Part shown: positions 33,288-43,744 of the stretch, one piece after another
How positions within the stretch are numbered: the stretch's first letter is position 1
Layout of the letters: each line of letters begins with the position of its first letter
NCBI GenBank assembly: GCA_005880985.1
Contig: VBIQ01000007.1
Coordinates: 124,001-188,000, forward strand
Source: Chloroflexota bacterium
GTDB taxonomy: Bacteria > Chloroflexota > Dormibacteria > Aeolococcales > Aeolococcaceae
Length of the DNA: 64,000 nt
Reading direction: 5' to 3'
Notes under the pieces: model-generated
What the model was told of the DNA's origin: nothing
What the model saw: the letters and a program-made list of their open reading frames with translations, nothing else
The model's database searches: none
Position numbers and translations under genes: made by a program

Positions 33288-34601
33288 GTGTCGTCCGCGA
33301 TCCTGACCCCAGTGCTGCGCCGGATGCGGCGGCCGCGTCCCGGCCAGGTGTTCTGGCTGCTCGCCGGGCAGTTCGTCATGTTCGCCGGCGTGGCCGCGAT
33401 CTTCCCGGTGGTGCCGCTCTACGTCCGCCACCACGGCGGAGGTGCGGTGGTCATCGCGGTGTTCATCGCCGGGCCGATGATCGCCAACGCGGTGGCCCAG
33501 CTTCCCGCGGGACACCTCGCCGATCGTATCGGCCGTCGCCCGATTCTCATCGGCAGCCGGCTGGTGTTCGTGGTCCTCGCCTTCGCGCTCTTCGCCGACC
33601 ATGGACCGCTCTGGCTGCTCGGCGTGCTCCGCGCCGGCCAGGGGTTGTGCAGCGGCGCGTACCTGCCTGCACTCAACGCCGCGCTCACCGACCTCACTCC
33701 GCCGGAGCGCCGGGCTGAGCGATTCGGACAGCTGCAGCTCGCCACCATCCTGGGACTGGTGATGGGACCGCTGGTGGGCGGTGTCCTCGCCGTCTGGCAC
33801 GAGAATCTCATCTTCGCCTGCAGTGGGGCCGGCGCCTTCCTCTGCCTTGTGGCTCTGTGGTCGGTGCCGGAGACCCGCTCGGCGGCGGCGCGGGCACGCA
33901 CCTCGTCGCTGCCGCGCGGCTGGTGGCGGACGCGTCCCATGCTCGCCGCCTACGCGGGTCTGGCGTCGATCAACCTGCTCTGGACGATGTACGACGTCGT
34001 CTGGCCGCAGTACATGCAGTCGCGCGGATTCGGTCCCGCGCTGATCGGTATCTCCATCAGCGTCTTCGGCATCCCCATGCTGTTTCTCAGCACCCCCGGT
34101 GGCCGGCTCGCCGACCGGGCGGATCGCCGCCTGATCCTGGGAGTCGACCTCGCCGTCGCCGGCGTCTGCGCCTTCATCTACCCGGCCCTGTACTCGCTGA
34201 CCCTGATCCTCGCCCTGGGCGTGGTCGAGGCGGTGGCGACGGTGATGACCGAGCCGACGCTCTACGCGACCGTCGGCGACGCGGCTCCGGAATCCGCGCG
34301 GGGTCGCGCCATGGGGACCGCCGGGGTGACCGCGTTCGCCGGCAGCACCGTCGGCGCCGCCGTCCTCGGCTCGCTGTACGGCCTGCGCGCCTGGGTGCCC
34401 TTCTGGGTGGCCGGCTGGGTTTTGGTGGGCGCCGCCGCCTGCTGCGCCCTCGCGGTACCGGCGCGGCGCTCAGCTGTCGCGGAGGACGCGGAAGCCGGTG
34501 GCCTTGTGGTCGGTGTCCTCGAGCACGGCGATCACCCCGCCGGGCCGGATGTGGATGGGTCCACCCTCGCCGGGAAGCTCGATGAAATCGGGACCGCCTG
34601 A
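33288..34601 (+). CDS. MFS transporter, drug-efflux type
   Basis: This is a predicted 12-helix permease. The first-half loop motif is GHLADRIGRRPILIGSRLVF, with the second-half equivalent GGRLADRADRRLILGVDLAV. Motif C of antiporters is suggested by LGLVMGPLVGGVLA in helix 5. GTG 33288 has AGGAG six bases upstream. Membrane helices end near residue 394 (ALAVPARRS); the last about 45 residues are hydrophilic and encoded in DNA that is antisense to the small gene at 34470-34685. The tail could be real or the result of a lost stop. An elaborate leader suggests induction by a translation inhibitor or other ligand, which fits a drug exporter. Confidence 0.85.
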   Translation: MSSAILTPVLRRMRRPRPGQVFWLLAGQFVMFAGVAAIFPVVPLYVRHHGGGAVVIAVFIAGPMIANAVAQLPAGHLADRIGRRPILIGSRLVFVVLAFALFADHGPLWLLGVLRAGQGLCSGAYLPALNAALTDLTPPERRAERFGQLQLATILGLVMGPLVGGVLAVWHENLIFACSGAGAFLCLVALWSVPETRSAAARARTSSLPRGWWRTRPMLAAYAGLASINLLWTMYDVVWPQYMQSRGFGPALIGISISVFGIPMLFLSTPGGRLADRADRRLILGVDLAVAGVCAFIYPALYSLTLILALGVVEAVATVMTEPTLYATVGDAAPESARGRAMGTAGVTAFAGSTVGAAVLGSLYGLRAWVPFWVAGWVLVGAAACCALAVPARRSAVAEDAEAGGLVVGVLEHGDHPAGPDVDGSTLAGKLDEIGTA

Positions 34602-34685
34602 GGTGATCTGCAGCGCCGAGATGGTGTCCTCGACGCTCAGCTTGACGGTGATGTCGTATCCGTTGGCGAGGCGCAACACGGCCAT
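34470..34685 (-). CDS. Small hypothetical protein
   Basis: The 71-residue protein (MAVLRLANGYDITVKLSVED ... GPDFIELPGEGGPIHIRPGGVIAVLED) looks like a compact beta-rich domain and has codon use like a real gene. I do not recognise it; it recalls small FlbD-like or DUF beta proteins only in style. It overlaps the 3' end of the MFS gene antisense by 132 bases and lies 24 bases downstream of the enolase stop on the same strand, so it may be co-transcribed with eno. Confidence 0.55.
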   Translation of the reverse strand: MAVLRLANGYDITVKLSVEDTISALQITSGGPDFIELPGEGGPIHIRPGGVIAVLEDTDHKATGFRVLRDS

Positions 34686-34709
34686 GGGGCCGATGGTACG
34701 GGATCCCGC

Positions 34710-36216
<1,507 letters not shown>

Positions 36217-36341
36217 GAGATCCCCCTCTCTCCTTCCCCGCCCCGACCGCGTTCCCTCGACGCGTTCGAGGCGATTATGGCATTCGGCCACGCTCGTGGG
36301 GTCTTCTCGGCGGAGGCCGACCGATGCCGACCGGTGGGCCG

Positions 36342-37739
36342 CTACGCGGCCGGGCCGGAAAGAGCGGCCGGCAGCTCGTCCCAGAGGCGGCTGACCACCC
36401 GGACGCCACGGGCGTACTGGTCCAGGTCGAAGTGCTCGTTGGGGGCGTGGATCTGATCGTCGGGAAGCCCCACCCCGATGAGCACCGCGGGGAGTCCCAG
36501 CCTCTCCTGGAAGGTCGCCACCGGAGGGATCGAGCCGCCCATCCGCATCGCCGCCGGCTCGGTGCCGAAGCCGTGGCGCATCGCGGCACGCGCCGCTCTC
36601 AGCGCCGGGTGGTCGCCGGGCATCACCCACGGCCGGCCACCCGGCGAGGCGCTCACCGTCACCCGCACCCCGGCGGGAGCGAGGGCGCGCAGCGCCGCCG
36701 CCACCCGCTCGGCGATGTCGTCGGGCTCCTGGTCGGGGACCAGCCGGCAGCTGAGCTTGGCGCGGGCGCGAGCCGGGACGATCGTCTTGTGGCCGGCTCC
36801 CGAGTACCCGCTCCAGCTGCCGTTGACCTCCAGCGTGGGTCGCAGCCAGAGGCGCTCCAGCGTCGTCCAGCCCTGCTCGCCGACCACTGCCGCAGCGCCA
36901 CCCGCCTCCTCGAGGAAGCGCTGCTCGTCGAACGGCAGCGTCGCGAGCTGGCGTCGCTCCGCCTCCGTCGGCTCGCGAACGCGGTCATAGAAGCCGGCGA
37001 CCAGCACCCGCCCGGTGACCGGATCCTTGAGCGACGCGAGCATCCGCGCCAGCACCTCGGCCGGATTGGCGACGGCACCGCCGAACTGGCCGGAATGGAG
37101 GTCGACGCTCGGACCGGTGACCTCGACCTCCACGTGGGCGAGGCCGCGCAGCCCGGTGCAGAGCGTCGGCACGCCGCGCGCGAACATCGGCGTGTCGGAG
37201 ACGACGGCGACGTCGGCCGACAGGCGGTCACGCTCGCGGGTGACGAGCTCGTCGAAGTGGACCGAGCCGATCTCCTCCTCGCCTTCCACCACCAGCTTGA
37301 GGTTGAGCGGCAGCTCCCCGCGCACTCGCAGATGGGCCTCCACCGCCTTGAGGTGCATCCACACCTGGCCCTTGTCGTCGACCGCGCCTCGCGCGTAGAG
37401 CAGGCCGTCGCGAACCTCGGGCTCGAACGGCGGCGAGATCCACTCCTCAAGTGGGTCGACCGGCTGCACATCGTGGTGGCCGTAGACCAGCGCCGTCGGC
37501 AGGCGGCGGTCCGCCAGCCGCTCGGCGTACACGGCGGGATGGCCGGCGGTCTCGATGAGCTCGGCACGCTGGAAGCCGGCGGCCAGGGCCGCGGCGGCGA
37601 AGTGCTCGGCGCTGCGGCGCACGTCGTCGCGGTGAGCCGGGTCGGCGGAGATGCTGGGAATGCGACAGGCGGCGCTGAGCTCGTCGACGAAACGGGGCTG
37701 ATGGGTCCGGCAGTATGCGTCGAGATCGGTGTCGCTCAT
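36342..37739 (-). CDS. M20-family dipeptidase / amidohydrolase
   Basis: The 465-residue zinc peptidase of the M20 family has the metal-binding stretch LVYGHHDVQPVDPLEEWISPPFEP near residue 78, the bridging Asp in ARGAVDDKGQVWMHLKAVEA, the catalytic Glu-Glu in VVEGEEEIGSVHFDE, and the dimerisation/lid domain with VTGPSVDLHSGQFGGAVANP. The distal zinc ligand region IHAPNEHFDLDQYARG is near the C-terminus. It probably cleaves dipeptides or N-acyl amino acids in the cytoplasm. ATG 37739 fits the family start; a frame from 37952 would run into the divergent gene. Confidence 0.9.
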   Translation of the reverse strand: MSDTDLDAYCRTHQPRFVDELSAACRIPSISADPAHRDDVRRSAEHFAAAALAAGFQRAELIETAGHPAVYAERLADRRLPTALVYGHHDVQPVDPLEEWISPPFEPEVRDGLLYARGAVDDKGQVWMHLKAVEAHLRVRGELPLNLKLVVEGEEEIGSVHFDELVTRERDRLSADVAVVSDTPMFARGVPTLCTGLRGLAHVEVEVTGPSVDLHSGQFGGAVANPAEVLARMLASLKDPVTGRVLVAGFYDRVREPTEAERRQLATLPFDEQRFLEEAGGAAAVVGEQGWTTLERLWLRPTLEVNGSWSGYSGAGHKTIVPARARAKLSCRLVPDQEPDDIAERVAAALRALAPAGVRVTVSASPGGRPWVMPGDHPALRAARAAMRHGFGTEPAAMRMGGSIPPVATFQERLGLPAVLIGVGLPDDQIHAPNEHFDLDQYARGVRVVSRLWDELPAALSGPAA

Positions 37740-37749
37740 CGCCGCCAGT

Positions 37750-39318
37750 ATGCGGTCGAGGCGAGACCCCGGCGGCCGCGTGCCACCATGGGCGCGGTCC
37801 GGCGGACCTCTCCGCGGACCGTGGAGATCGACAGCTCTGTCCCACAACCCCGGCCAGCGGGTACGGCGACCGGACCGCGCCCGCGCCCGCGCAGAGCGCG
37901 GCGCGGGTCCCCGGCCGCTGCTCGCCGTGCTCGTCGCCGCCGGCGCGGCCATGGTGTGGTTCTACCTCCCGGTGTCGGCGCTGAGCGTCGACGTGGGCGC
38001 CCCGACGCGGCCGGTGGCGCGCGCCGGACTGCCATGGCTGTCGACCGACCGAGCCCACATCGTCGATGCGTCGGGACGCACCGTGCTGCTGCGCGGGTTC
38101 AACGACGATGCCCTGCTCGAGCCCGGCACCGTGCATCCCGCACCCCTCGACGAGACCGACGCGACGATGATGCAGCGATCTGGCTTCGACAGCGTCCGGC
38201 TGCCGATCGCCTGGTCGCGACTCGAGCCGGAGCGCGGACGCTTCGACACCGCCTACCTCGAGCAGATCGCGGCCGCGGTTGACCTGCTCAACCGGCACGG
38301 CATGTATGTCGTGCTCGACATGCACTTCCTCGACTGGAGTCCGCGTTGGGGAGGGTCAGGAGCGCCGCGCTGGGCGGCGCTGCCGGCAGTGCCCGACGCC
38401 CAGTGGTGGCCCTGGGAATCGTGGCGGCGCCATCTCTCACCCGCCGTGCAGGCCGCGTACAGCTACTTCTGGCTGGCGCCGGACTGGCAGCGCGACTTCC
38501 AGCAGGCCTGGCAGATGGTGGCGCAGCGATTTCGCGACGACAGCGGCGTCGCCGGCTACGACCTCTACAACGAGCCGCACCCGCTGCCGCTTCCACCCGG
38601 CCTCTTCGAGAAGCACTGGATGTGGCCGCTCTATGCCCGCACCATCGCCGCCCTCGCCCAGGTGGACCGCAATCACCTGTTCATCGTCGAGGGCACGCTC
38701 TTCGCCGACTTCCCCACCACCGTGGTGCCGCTCCACGTCCGCGACCTCGTCTACTCGCCGCACATCTACACCGGGTCACTGGTGCCGCCCGCCTTTACCG
38801 GCGACCGCCGTCCTCTGCAGCGGCACATCGCCGAGCAGGCCGGGGAGGCAGCGGTGGTGCCGGCGCCGATGTGGCCCGGCGAGCTGGGCATCGACCACGC
38901 CCAGGCCGGCGCCGATCAGTGGGCGGACACCGTGCTCGACGCCTACGACGACCTCGGCGTCGGCTGGTCGTGGTGGCAGTGGCGCGAGGACAGCGGCTGG
39001 GCGATCCGCAACGCCGCCGGCGACCACCTCGACACCGACTTCCTTCGCCACATCGCCCGGCCGTATCTGGTCGCTGCTCCCCGTGGGATCAGCGCGGGAC
39101 GAGGCGACGGGGTCACCGGCACTCTGCACATCACCGTGGACGCAGGCCACCACGCGGGCGAGGTCGTGGTGGGCTGGCCGTCGCTGACACTGGGGGCGCC
39201 GCGGCTGGTGGGAACGTGCCTGGCGGCCAGTGACTGGGACGCGGCGGGCTCGCGGGTGACGCTCACCCTGCAGGGCGCGGCGGGTTGCACCATCGCTGTC
39301 GCCGCCGGCGCCGCCTGA
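37750..39318 (+). CDS. Glycoside hydrolase family 5-like secreted/anchored enzyme
   Basis: A basic N-terminus and a membrane helix (PLLAVLVAAGAAMVWFYLPVSALSV, about residues 55-80) precede a GH5-type TIM barrel. It has LRGFNDDALLEP, FDSVRLPIAWSRLEPERG, MYVVLDMHFLDWSPRWGG, the acid/base in GYDLYNEPHPLPLPP, and the nucleophile Glu in PAPMWPGELGIDHAQ. The spacing is like endoglycoceramidase and related GH5 enzymes, so a beta-glucosidic glycolipid or glycan is a possible substrate. A C-terminal beta domain of some 80 residues follows. The start is uncertain: 37729 would overlap the M20 gene start and 37951 is also possible; I give ATG 37750. Confidence 0.78.
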   Translation: MRSRRDPGGRVPPWARSGGPLRGPWRSTALSHNPGQRVRRPDRARARAERGAGPRPLLAVLVAAGAAMVWFYLPVSALSVDVGAPTRPVARAGLPWLSTDRAHIVDASGRTVLLRGFNDDALLEPGTVHPAPLDETDATMMQRSGFDSVRLPIAWSRLEPERGRFDTAYLEQIAAAVDLLNRHGMYVVLDMHFLDWSPRWGGSGAPRWAALPAVPDAQWWPWESWRRHLSPAVQAAYSYFWLAPDWQRDFQQAWQMVAQRFRDDSGVAGYDLYNEPHPLPLPPGLFEKHWMWPLYARTIAALAQVDRNHLFIVEGTLFADFPTTVVPLHVRDLVYSPHIYTGSLVPPAFTGDRRPLQRHIAEQAGEAAVVPAPMWPGELGIDHAQAGADQWADTVLDAYDDLGVGWSWWQWREDSGWAIRNAAGDHLDTDFLRHIARPYLVAAPRGISAGRGDGVTGTLHITVDAGHHAGEVVVGWPSLTLGAPRLVGTCLAASDWDAAGSRVTLTLQGAAGCTIAVAAGAA

Positions 39319-39321
39319 CTC

Positions 39322-39837
39322 TCAGCGTCGGGCCAGATCGCGCGGCACCACGAAGCCGGTGAGATCTGCCGTCGCCGGTCGCAGGTCCTGCCAGGTGGTG
39401 TCGTTGAAGGTCAGGGTGGCCAGCGCCCCGGTGGGGAACTTCGTCTCCAGCCGCCGCACCGTGTCGTCGCGCCGCGCCAAGGTGAGCACCAACTGCTGCA
39501 CGCCGGGGTTGTGACCGATGATCATCACGCTCGCGGTCGCCTCGGGGACGCGTCGGAGCCGCTCCAGGAGCTGCTCCCCACCGGCCAGGTAGATCTCCTC
39601 CTCGACGAGCACGGCGACGCGACGGGAGAGCGCCGGTCGGATGAGCTCAAGGGTCTCCCGGGTGCGGCGCGAGCTCGAGCAGAGCACCATCTCGGGTCGC
39701 ACCCGCTCGCGGCGCATGTGCTTGGCGATGCGGCGCGCCCCCTCCTCCCCGCGCGGCGCCAGCGACCGATCGCGATCGTCGGTGTTCGGATCATCCCAGC
39801 TGGACTTGGCGTGCCGCAGGACGTGGACCAGCTTCAC
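39322..39837 (-). CDS. sixA: Histidine phosphatase SixA-like
   Basis: The 171-residue single-domain histidine phosphatase has the RHG-like motif VLRHAKSSWDDPNTDDRDRSLAPRGEEGA at its start, CSSSRRTRETLELI, and the second catalytic His in VMIIGHNPGVQQLVL. This is the SixA arrangement. SixA of E. coli dephosphorylates HPr-type phosphohistidine proteins; in other bacteria the targets are unknown. ATG 39837 is the start. It ends three bases from the GH5 gene stop (convergent) and is divergent from msrA with a 59-base gap. Confidence 0.9.
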   Translation of the reverse strand: MKLVHVLRHAKSSWDDPNTDDRDRSLAPRGEEGARRIAKHMRRERVRPEMVLCSSSRRTRETLELIRPALSRRVAVLVEEEIYLAGGEQLLERLRRVPEATASVMIIGHNPGVQQLVLTLARRDDTVRRLETKFPTGALATLTFNDTTWQDLRPATADLTGFVVPRDLARR

Positions 39838-39896
39838 GCGGGAACCATCTCACGGGGGTACCCTGGGGGTGGTGACCACTTCGGGGGGTGACGACG

Positions 39897-40439
39897 ATGA
39901 GTGACCGGCTGGAGCTCGCCACCCTGGGCGGCGGCTGCTTCTGGTGTCTCGACGCGGCCTACCGCCGGATCGACGGTGTCACCGGCGTCGTCTCCGGTTA
40001 TGCCGGCGGGTCGCGGCCCAACCCGACCTACCAACAGGTCTGCACCGGCGCAACCGGTCATGCCGAGGTCGTCCAGGTCGAGTTCGACCCGGAGGTGATC
40101 TCCTACGGCGACATCCTCGACATCTTCTGGTCGATCCACGATCCCACCACCAAGGATCGCCAGGGAGGCGACGTGGGCACGCAGTACCGTTCGGTGATCT
40201 TCACCCGCGACGACGCCCAGGCGGCGACGGCGCGCGCCTCACGCGACGCCATCCAGCAGGCCTGGCCACGTCCGGTGGTGACCGAGGTCGAGCCGCTCTC
40301 CGCGTTCTATCCCGCCGAGGAGTACCACCAGGACTATTTCGCGCGCAATCCCCAGCAGGGCTACTGCCAGGCGGTGATCAACCCGAAGCTGGCCAAGCTG
40401 CGCCAGCATCACGCGGCGCGGCTCAAGGTCGGCGCGTAG
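39897..40439 (+). CDS. msrA: Peptide methionine (S)-S-oxide reductase
   Basis: MsrA repairs methionine-S-sulfoxide in proteins. The catalytic GGGCFWCLDAAYRRIDGV lies at residues 12-29. SGYAGGSRPNPTYQQVCTG, GHAEVVQVEFDP, IHDPTTKDRQGGDVGTQYRS and AEEYHQDYF are all typical. A resolving cysteine is likely in QGYCQAV. Length is 180 residues from ATG 39897, with the G-run ribosome binding site at 39882-39887 at a good distance; GTG 39888 is an alternative start adding MTT. No msrB is seen here. Confidence 0.95.
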   Translation: MSDRLELATLGGGCFWCLDAAYRRIDGVTGVVSGYAGGSRPNPTYQQVCTGATGHAEVVQVEFDPEVISYGDILDIFWSIHDPTTKDRQGGDVGTQYRSVIFTRDDAQAATARASRDAIQQAWPRPVVTEVEPLSAFYPAEEYHQDYFARNPQQGYCQAVINPKLAKLRQHHAARLKVGA

Positions 40440-40457
40440 GCACCGCACCCCGTCCGG

Positions 40458-41225
40458 CTAGACGTCCCACCACGCGGTGACGAGCTCGCGTGGCCGAGCC
40501 GGCGCCCGGCGCAGCGCCGCACCGACCTCGGGCTCACGCTCGACCGGCAGGCAGAGGTGGCGACGCACCAGGGTGACGCGCGCCGCGAACCGCTCCGGAC
40601 TGTCCCCGCGCTCCCGCGTCCACCGCTCCTCGTGGGCGGCGATCCCCATCTCCGTCAGGACGCTCAGGAGATCGGCGGCACGCGGGCCGTCGGGACGCTC
40701 GACGCCCCACACCGTGCGCCACAGCTCGCGCTCCACCGGGTTGTGGAGCGGGTGGACGGCGGTGAACTCCAGAACCACGCGGCTGCGCGCCGCCGCGGTC
40801 AGAGCGGCGATGAATGGGTCGATATCGGCGACGTTGTAGACGACGTGGCCGCACGCCACCACGTCGGCCACCCCGGCGGCGGAGGCGACGTCCGGCCAAC
40901 GCCCCTCGAGGCGCACGTCAGCGTCGCACTGCGCCAGCATCGCCGCCGAGGTGTCGACGGCGGTGATGCGGCTCGCCCGCTCGCGCAGGGGCCGCGACAT
41001 GGCCCCGCCGCCGGCGCCCACATCGAGCACGGTGCCGGCGGCGGGCAGGGCCTCCAGCGCCCGCCGGTGTGACGGTGACAGGGTGCTCTCCGCCTCCACC
41101 GCGAAGAGTGCGGGAGGTATCCGCCAGGGATCCTCGGGAGCCTTCGCCAGGATGTCGTCGGGGATGCGCCAGCGCGCCAGCTCGCGGGCCCACCGCTCGG
41201 CTGCGCTACCCACGGTGAGGGTCAT
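40458..41225 (-). CDS. Class I SAM-dependent methyltransferase
   Basis: The 255-residue protein has motif I TVLDVGAGGGAMSRPLRERA near residue 65, ITAVDTSAAMLAQCDADV as motif II, and a motif IV-like region VADVVACGHVVYNVADIDPF. The N-terminal 55 residues (RWARELARWRIPDDILAKAPEDPW) are a family-specific cap. The substrate is unknown. It is the last chromosomal gene before the left island boundary, and shares the normal high GC of the backbone. Confidence 0.85.
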   Translation of the reverse strand: MTLTVGSAAERWARELARWRIPDDILAKAPEDPWRIPPALFAVEAESTLSPSHRRALEALPAAGTVLDVGAGGGAMSRPLRERASRITAVDTSAAMLAQCDADVRLEGRWPDVASAAGVADVVACGHVVYNVADIDPFIAALTAAARSRVVLEFTAVHPLHNPVERELWRTVWGVERPDGPRAADLLSVLTEMGIAAHEERWTRERGDSPERFAARVTLVRRHLCLPVEREPEVGAALRRAPARPRELVTAWWDV

Positions 41226-41352
41226 CCTGATGCATCGCGCTTCTTGCCCGCTGAGCTCGAGTCGTCACGGGGGGTGCAACCTGCGGGCTCGTGCGTGGCG
41301 CTGGACAGGGCTCGCGTCGGCAACGGTGCCACGATGTGAACGGCACACTCTG

Positions 41353-41372
41353 GCGGAGCGAGAGGGCTTCGG
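41353..41372 (+). other. Left attachment-site copy of the island
   Basis: GCGGAGCGAGAGGGCTTCGG matches the tRNA-Ser(GGA) 3' end at 55439-55458 (GCGGAGCGAGAGGGATTCGA) at 18 of 20 positions, in the same orientation, with the first 14 identical. It also contains GCGGAGC, which pairs with GCTCCGC further right, so a local hairpin is an alternative reading. The backbone gene ends at 41225, and the 270 bases around this site hold no gene. Confidence 0.6.
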
Positions 41373-41495
41373 CTCCGCGGCTGCCACCTATGCGAGCGCG
41401 ATTCACGTGAACCCGGTCATTCTTAGTGCGCTCGCCCCCGGTCATGGCGCTCGCCCGCGTCGCCCCGCCGGGGAGGGTTAGCGAAGAGCCACGGA

Positions 41496-42299
41496 CTAGG
41501 CATCCCGCCAGTGCCGTTCCCAGACTAAATCGGTGGCCAGAGAATTGGCTACTTCAGACGTGCGCTCGTACGAGCAGACGATGCATATTCCAGCTGCGAT
41601 GCCCATACCAAAGTCATCTAGGCCATCGCAGATGAGTGAGCTTCTCGCGCAGATCGGGCACTCTTGAGGTTCGGGGGTGGCGTCACGCTCGTTCGGATCC
41701 AAAGGCAAATACTCGCCGATGCGCGCAGCCCGCCTTTCAGCTTCAACTTCGCCAATTACCTCAAGATACTGCTCGGCGTGCGCCCGAATGTCCAGGTCAC
41801 GAACCTGTGCACGCCTCCATGATCGATCAGCGTATCGATCCACGAGCACTCCCAAAGCTGGGTGATGATCAAGTGCGACTAATGCTGCGACCTGTGCTTC
41901 AGTGAGGATCGCTCCGCCTGCACGGCCATGCCTCACTCGCTGCGTCTGCGCAATTGCCTCGGTCAAAATAGTGGTGTGAATGACAACCGCTGCCCGACCT
42001 TTGGTCACGAACTCGTATGAGCCTTCACCGGCCCGCACGCCCATGTTCTCGACCACCCCTATGAGCTCGCCCGCGGACTTAAGACGATCTCCGGAGCGAC
42101 CCTGATGGCCGGGCCACTCTTGCGCAACGATGGCCAGGAGGCCGTTGGTGAGCCCTTGATCAAACATCGCCGCTGCACCGGGCACCAGATGGTCTTCATC
42201 GAGGATCGCGGCGCATTCGGCATACACACGTGCCCACGTCCTCGCTAGGGGAGTCTCGCTCATCGCCGAGGTTTCAGGAGCAGGCGAAGTTGAGCTCAC
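41496..42299 (-). CDS. Hypothetical protein with C-terminal zinc ribbon (island operon gene 4)
   Basis: I do not recognise this 267-residue protein. The N-terminal part is helical (ARTWARVYAECAAILDEDH). The middle contains YEFVTKGRAAVVIHTTILTEAI and AHAEQYLEVIGEVEAERRAARIGEYLPLDPNERDATPEP. The C-terminal ribbon has ECPICARSSLICDG and AAGICIVCSYERTSEVANSLATD, that is CPIC ... C ... CIVC. GTG 42299 overlaps the stop of gene 3 (GTGA); ATG 42263 is an alternative. The tight coupling suggests joint function with the HEPN-like protein upstream. The cysteine pattern could bind zinc and mediate nucleic-acid or protein contact. Confidence 0.65.
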   Translation of the reverse strand: MSSTSPAPETSAMSETPLARTWARVYAECAAILDEDHLVPGAAAMFDQGLTNGLLAIVAQEWPGHQGRSGDRLKSAGELIGVVENMGVRAGEGSYEFVTKGRAAVVIHTTILTEAIAQTQRVRHGRAGGAILTEAQVAALVALDHHPALGVLVDRYADRSWRRAQVRDLDIRAHAEQYLEVIGEVEAERRAARIGEYLPLDPNERDATPEPQECPICARSSLICDGLDDFGMGIAAGICIVCSYERTSEVANSLATDLVWERHWRDA

Positions 42300-43075
42300 G
42301 ACCACGGTCCGGGTTGGGCGATGCGTCTAGTCTCAACATCACGAATTCCTTTGTCGGTTAGATAGAAGCGCTTAGTTGTGGGGTGATGCAATACAAACCG
42401 GGCTTGATCCAGCCTGCGCAGTCGGTCCCGTAGGTGGTCCTTTCGAGCAGCGCGCAACCATGATGCGAGCTCATCGAGCGAAGCACCCAACGCTCCTGCG
42501 CGGTAGAGCATCAACAGGGCTTGATCACGGGGCGGGAGGCTAGAGAGGATGACGGGCTGACCATCGATTTCCTGGACGGCGGGTACTTCCTTGGTGACAA
42601 GGTCGCTTATGATTCGCTGTGCGCTATTGGCGTCGACGCTGTGGTGCAGGCGTACGAGCTCTGCCATTACCCAGTCCATGTTGCCGATCACCAATGTAGC
42701 ATCTTGCAAGTTTGGATCAATACCGTCACCGAGATGTGCCGCGTCGCGCTTGTTTCGGATATCGTAAATCAACTTCAAAGTCCGGGGAATATGAATTCGT
42801 ACTGAGTCGGGCTCGTGTGTGGCTCCCTCGAACGTTGTTAGCAGTCGGTCCACAGACGGAAGGACTTTTCCTAGAGGAGTAAACGAGTGCGAGCAACGGT
42901 GCTGCAGGATGCGGAAGACCGCCTCCGAGAATCTACCGCCCTCTACCTCTTGCGGGCGATGGTCGCCCAAATGAAAGCGCCGTTTTCCCTCGGCGTATGA
43001 ATCGAGCAGTTCCTCAACAAGGCGCTGCGGGACGCCGGCGGAGAGGAAGCCCTGCTGAACGGCTGCCATATCCAC
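42296..43075 (-). CDS. HEPN-like protein with C-terminal winged helix (island operon gene 3)
   Basis: The 259-residue protein has a helical N-terminal two-thirds with RTLKLIYDIRNKRDAAHLGDGID near residue 105. RN-K-R-D-A-A-H fits the R-x(4-6)-H signature of HEPN ribonucleases, with the usual Asn after Arg. The C-terminal about 75 residues look like a winged helix (LPPRDQALLMLYRAGALGAS ... HLRDRLRRLDQARFVLHHPTTKRFYLTDKGI). It lies six bases downstream of gene 2. Many HEPN proteins act as RNases in toxin-antitoxin or phage-defence systems. Whether this one does is inference; no known family name could be fixed. Confidence 0.62.
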   Translation of the reverse strand: MDMAAVQQGFLSAGVPQRLVEELLDSYAEGKRRFHLGDHRPQEVEGGRFSEAVFRILQHRCSHSFTPLGKVLPSVDRLLTTFEGATHEPDSVRIHIPRTLKLIYDIRNKRDAAHLGDGIDPNLQDATLVIGNMDWVMAELVRLHHSVDANSAQRIISDLVTKEVPAVQEIDGQPVILSSLPPRDQALLMLYRAGALGASLDELASWLRAARKDHLRDRLRRLDQARFVLHHPTTKRFYLTDKGIRDVETRRIAQPGPWS

Positions 43076-43081
43076 GCTGAA

Positions 43082-43741
43082 CTATTTCCCACCCTCGCCG
43101 GCACCTTGACCACGAGCCTTCGATACCGCGGCGTGGAATTCAAGAAGCCACTTTGAACTAAGCAAGATGTCCGTCGGAGCCGGGCCAGCGTTGAACCCCT
43201 TGAGGGGCCCAAGATGTTGTCGCGCGAAGTGACTCTGCTCATAGCAGTGCTTTCTCCTTAGTTCCTCGCGGACGGCATCCGCGCGGACGGGATTCTCATC
43301 GAGCCCCTCGGATCGGCCGCTAGCGATGAGTGCGATGCCACTCCGAGCCTGCTCGGCCAGCGACTCACCTAGGTCCTTTGTCGCGACCACGATCTGGACC
43401 TTGCCGTCGTCCGTCAGATGCAGTACATCGCGCAGCTCGCTGTCAGAAAGCCCAGATTCGTGTGCGAGTCTCGCGTAGAATGTTTCGCCATCGGGAACTG
43501 TTTTGACGGTCGCCGCCTCTGAGCCCCCCGCTGCGCGTCTCCTTGCCGTAGGCTCGGCTCCTTGCTTGCTACTAGTCGCACTGCCGACCTGACTATTTCC
43601 CCTCGTGGGCGCTCGGTCGGCCACCGCGCTGTCCCGGATGAAGTCGATTGCTTCCTTGAATGCGATGCCTTTATGCGGGTCGGGTACGCCCGCATTTTCC
43701 ACTGCCTGCCAAGCTGTCCGCAAAAGCTCATCAGCGTCCAC
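43082..43741 (-). CDS. Hypothetical protein sharing a domain with its neighbour (island operon gene 2)
   Basis: The 219-residue protein has a short helical N-terminus (LLRTAWQAVENAG), a Ser/Thr/Arg-rich linker around residues 45-80, and a C-terminal domain (about 85-210): FYARLAHESGLSDSELRDVL, DDGKVQIVVATKDLGESLAE, then helices ending LLSSKWLLEFHAAV. This domain aligns in order and spacing with gene 1 at 43745-44299 (YLERIASKLKIPKEIAEHVF, GDVLEIVVAPGKLEKKNSAA). I know no function. It starts three bases after the gene 1 stop, so the two paralogous modules are made together. Confidence 0.65.
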   Translation of the reverse strand: MDADELLRTAWQAVENAGVPDPHKGIAFKEAIDFIRDSAVADRAPTRGNSQVGSATSSKQGAEPTARRRAAGGSEAATVKTVPDGETFYARLAHESGLSDSELRDVLHLTDDGKVQIVVATKDLGESLAEQARSGIALIASGRSEGLDENPVRADAVREELRRKHCYEQSHFARQHLGPLKGFNAGPAPTDILLSSKWLLEFHAAVSKARGQGAGEGGK

Positions 43742-43744
43742 GGA

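Noticed and set aside
33035-34709. A CysO-like sulfur carrier near cysM, for example the 71-residue ORF at 34470
   Set aside because: That ORF does not end in Gly-Gly and does not resemble a ubiquitin-like fold.
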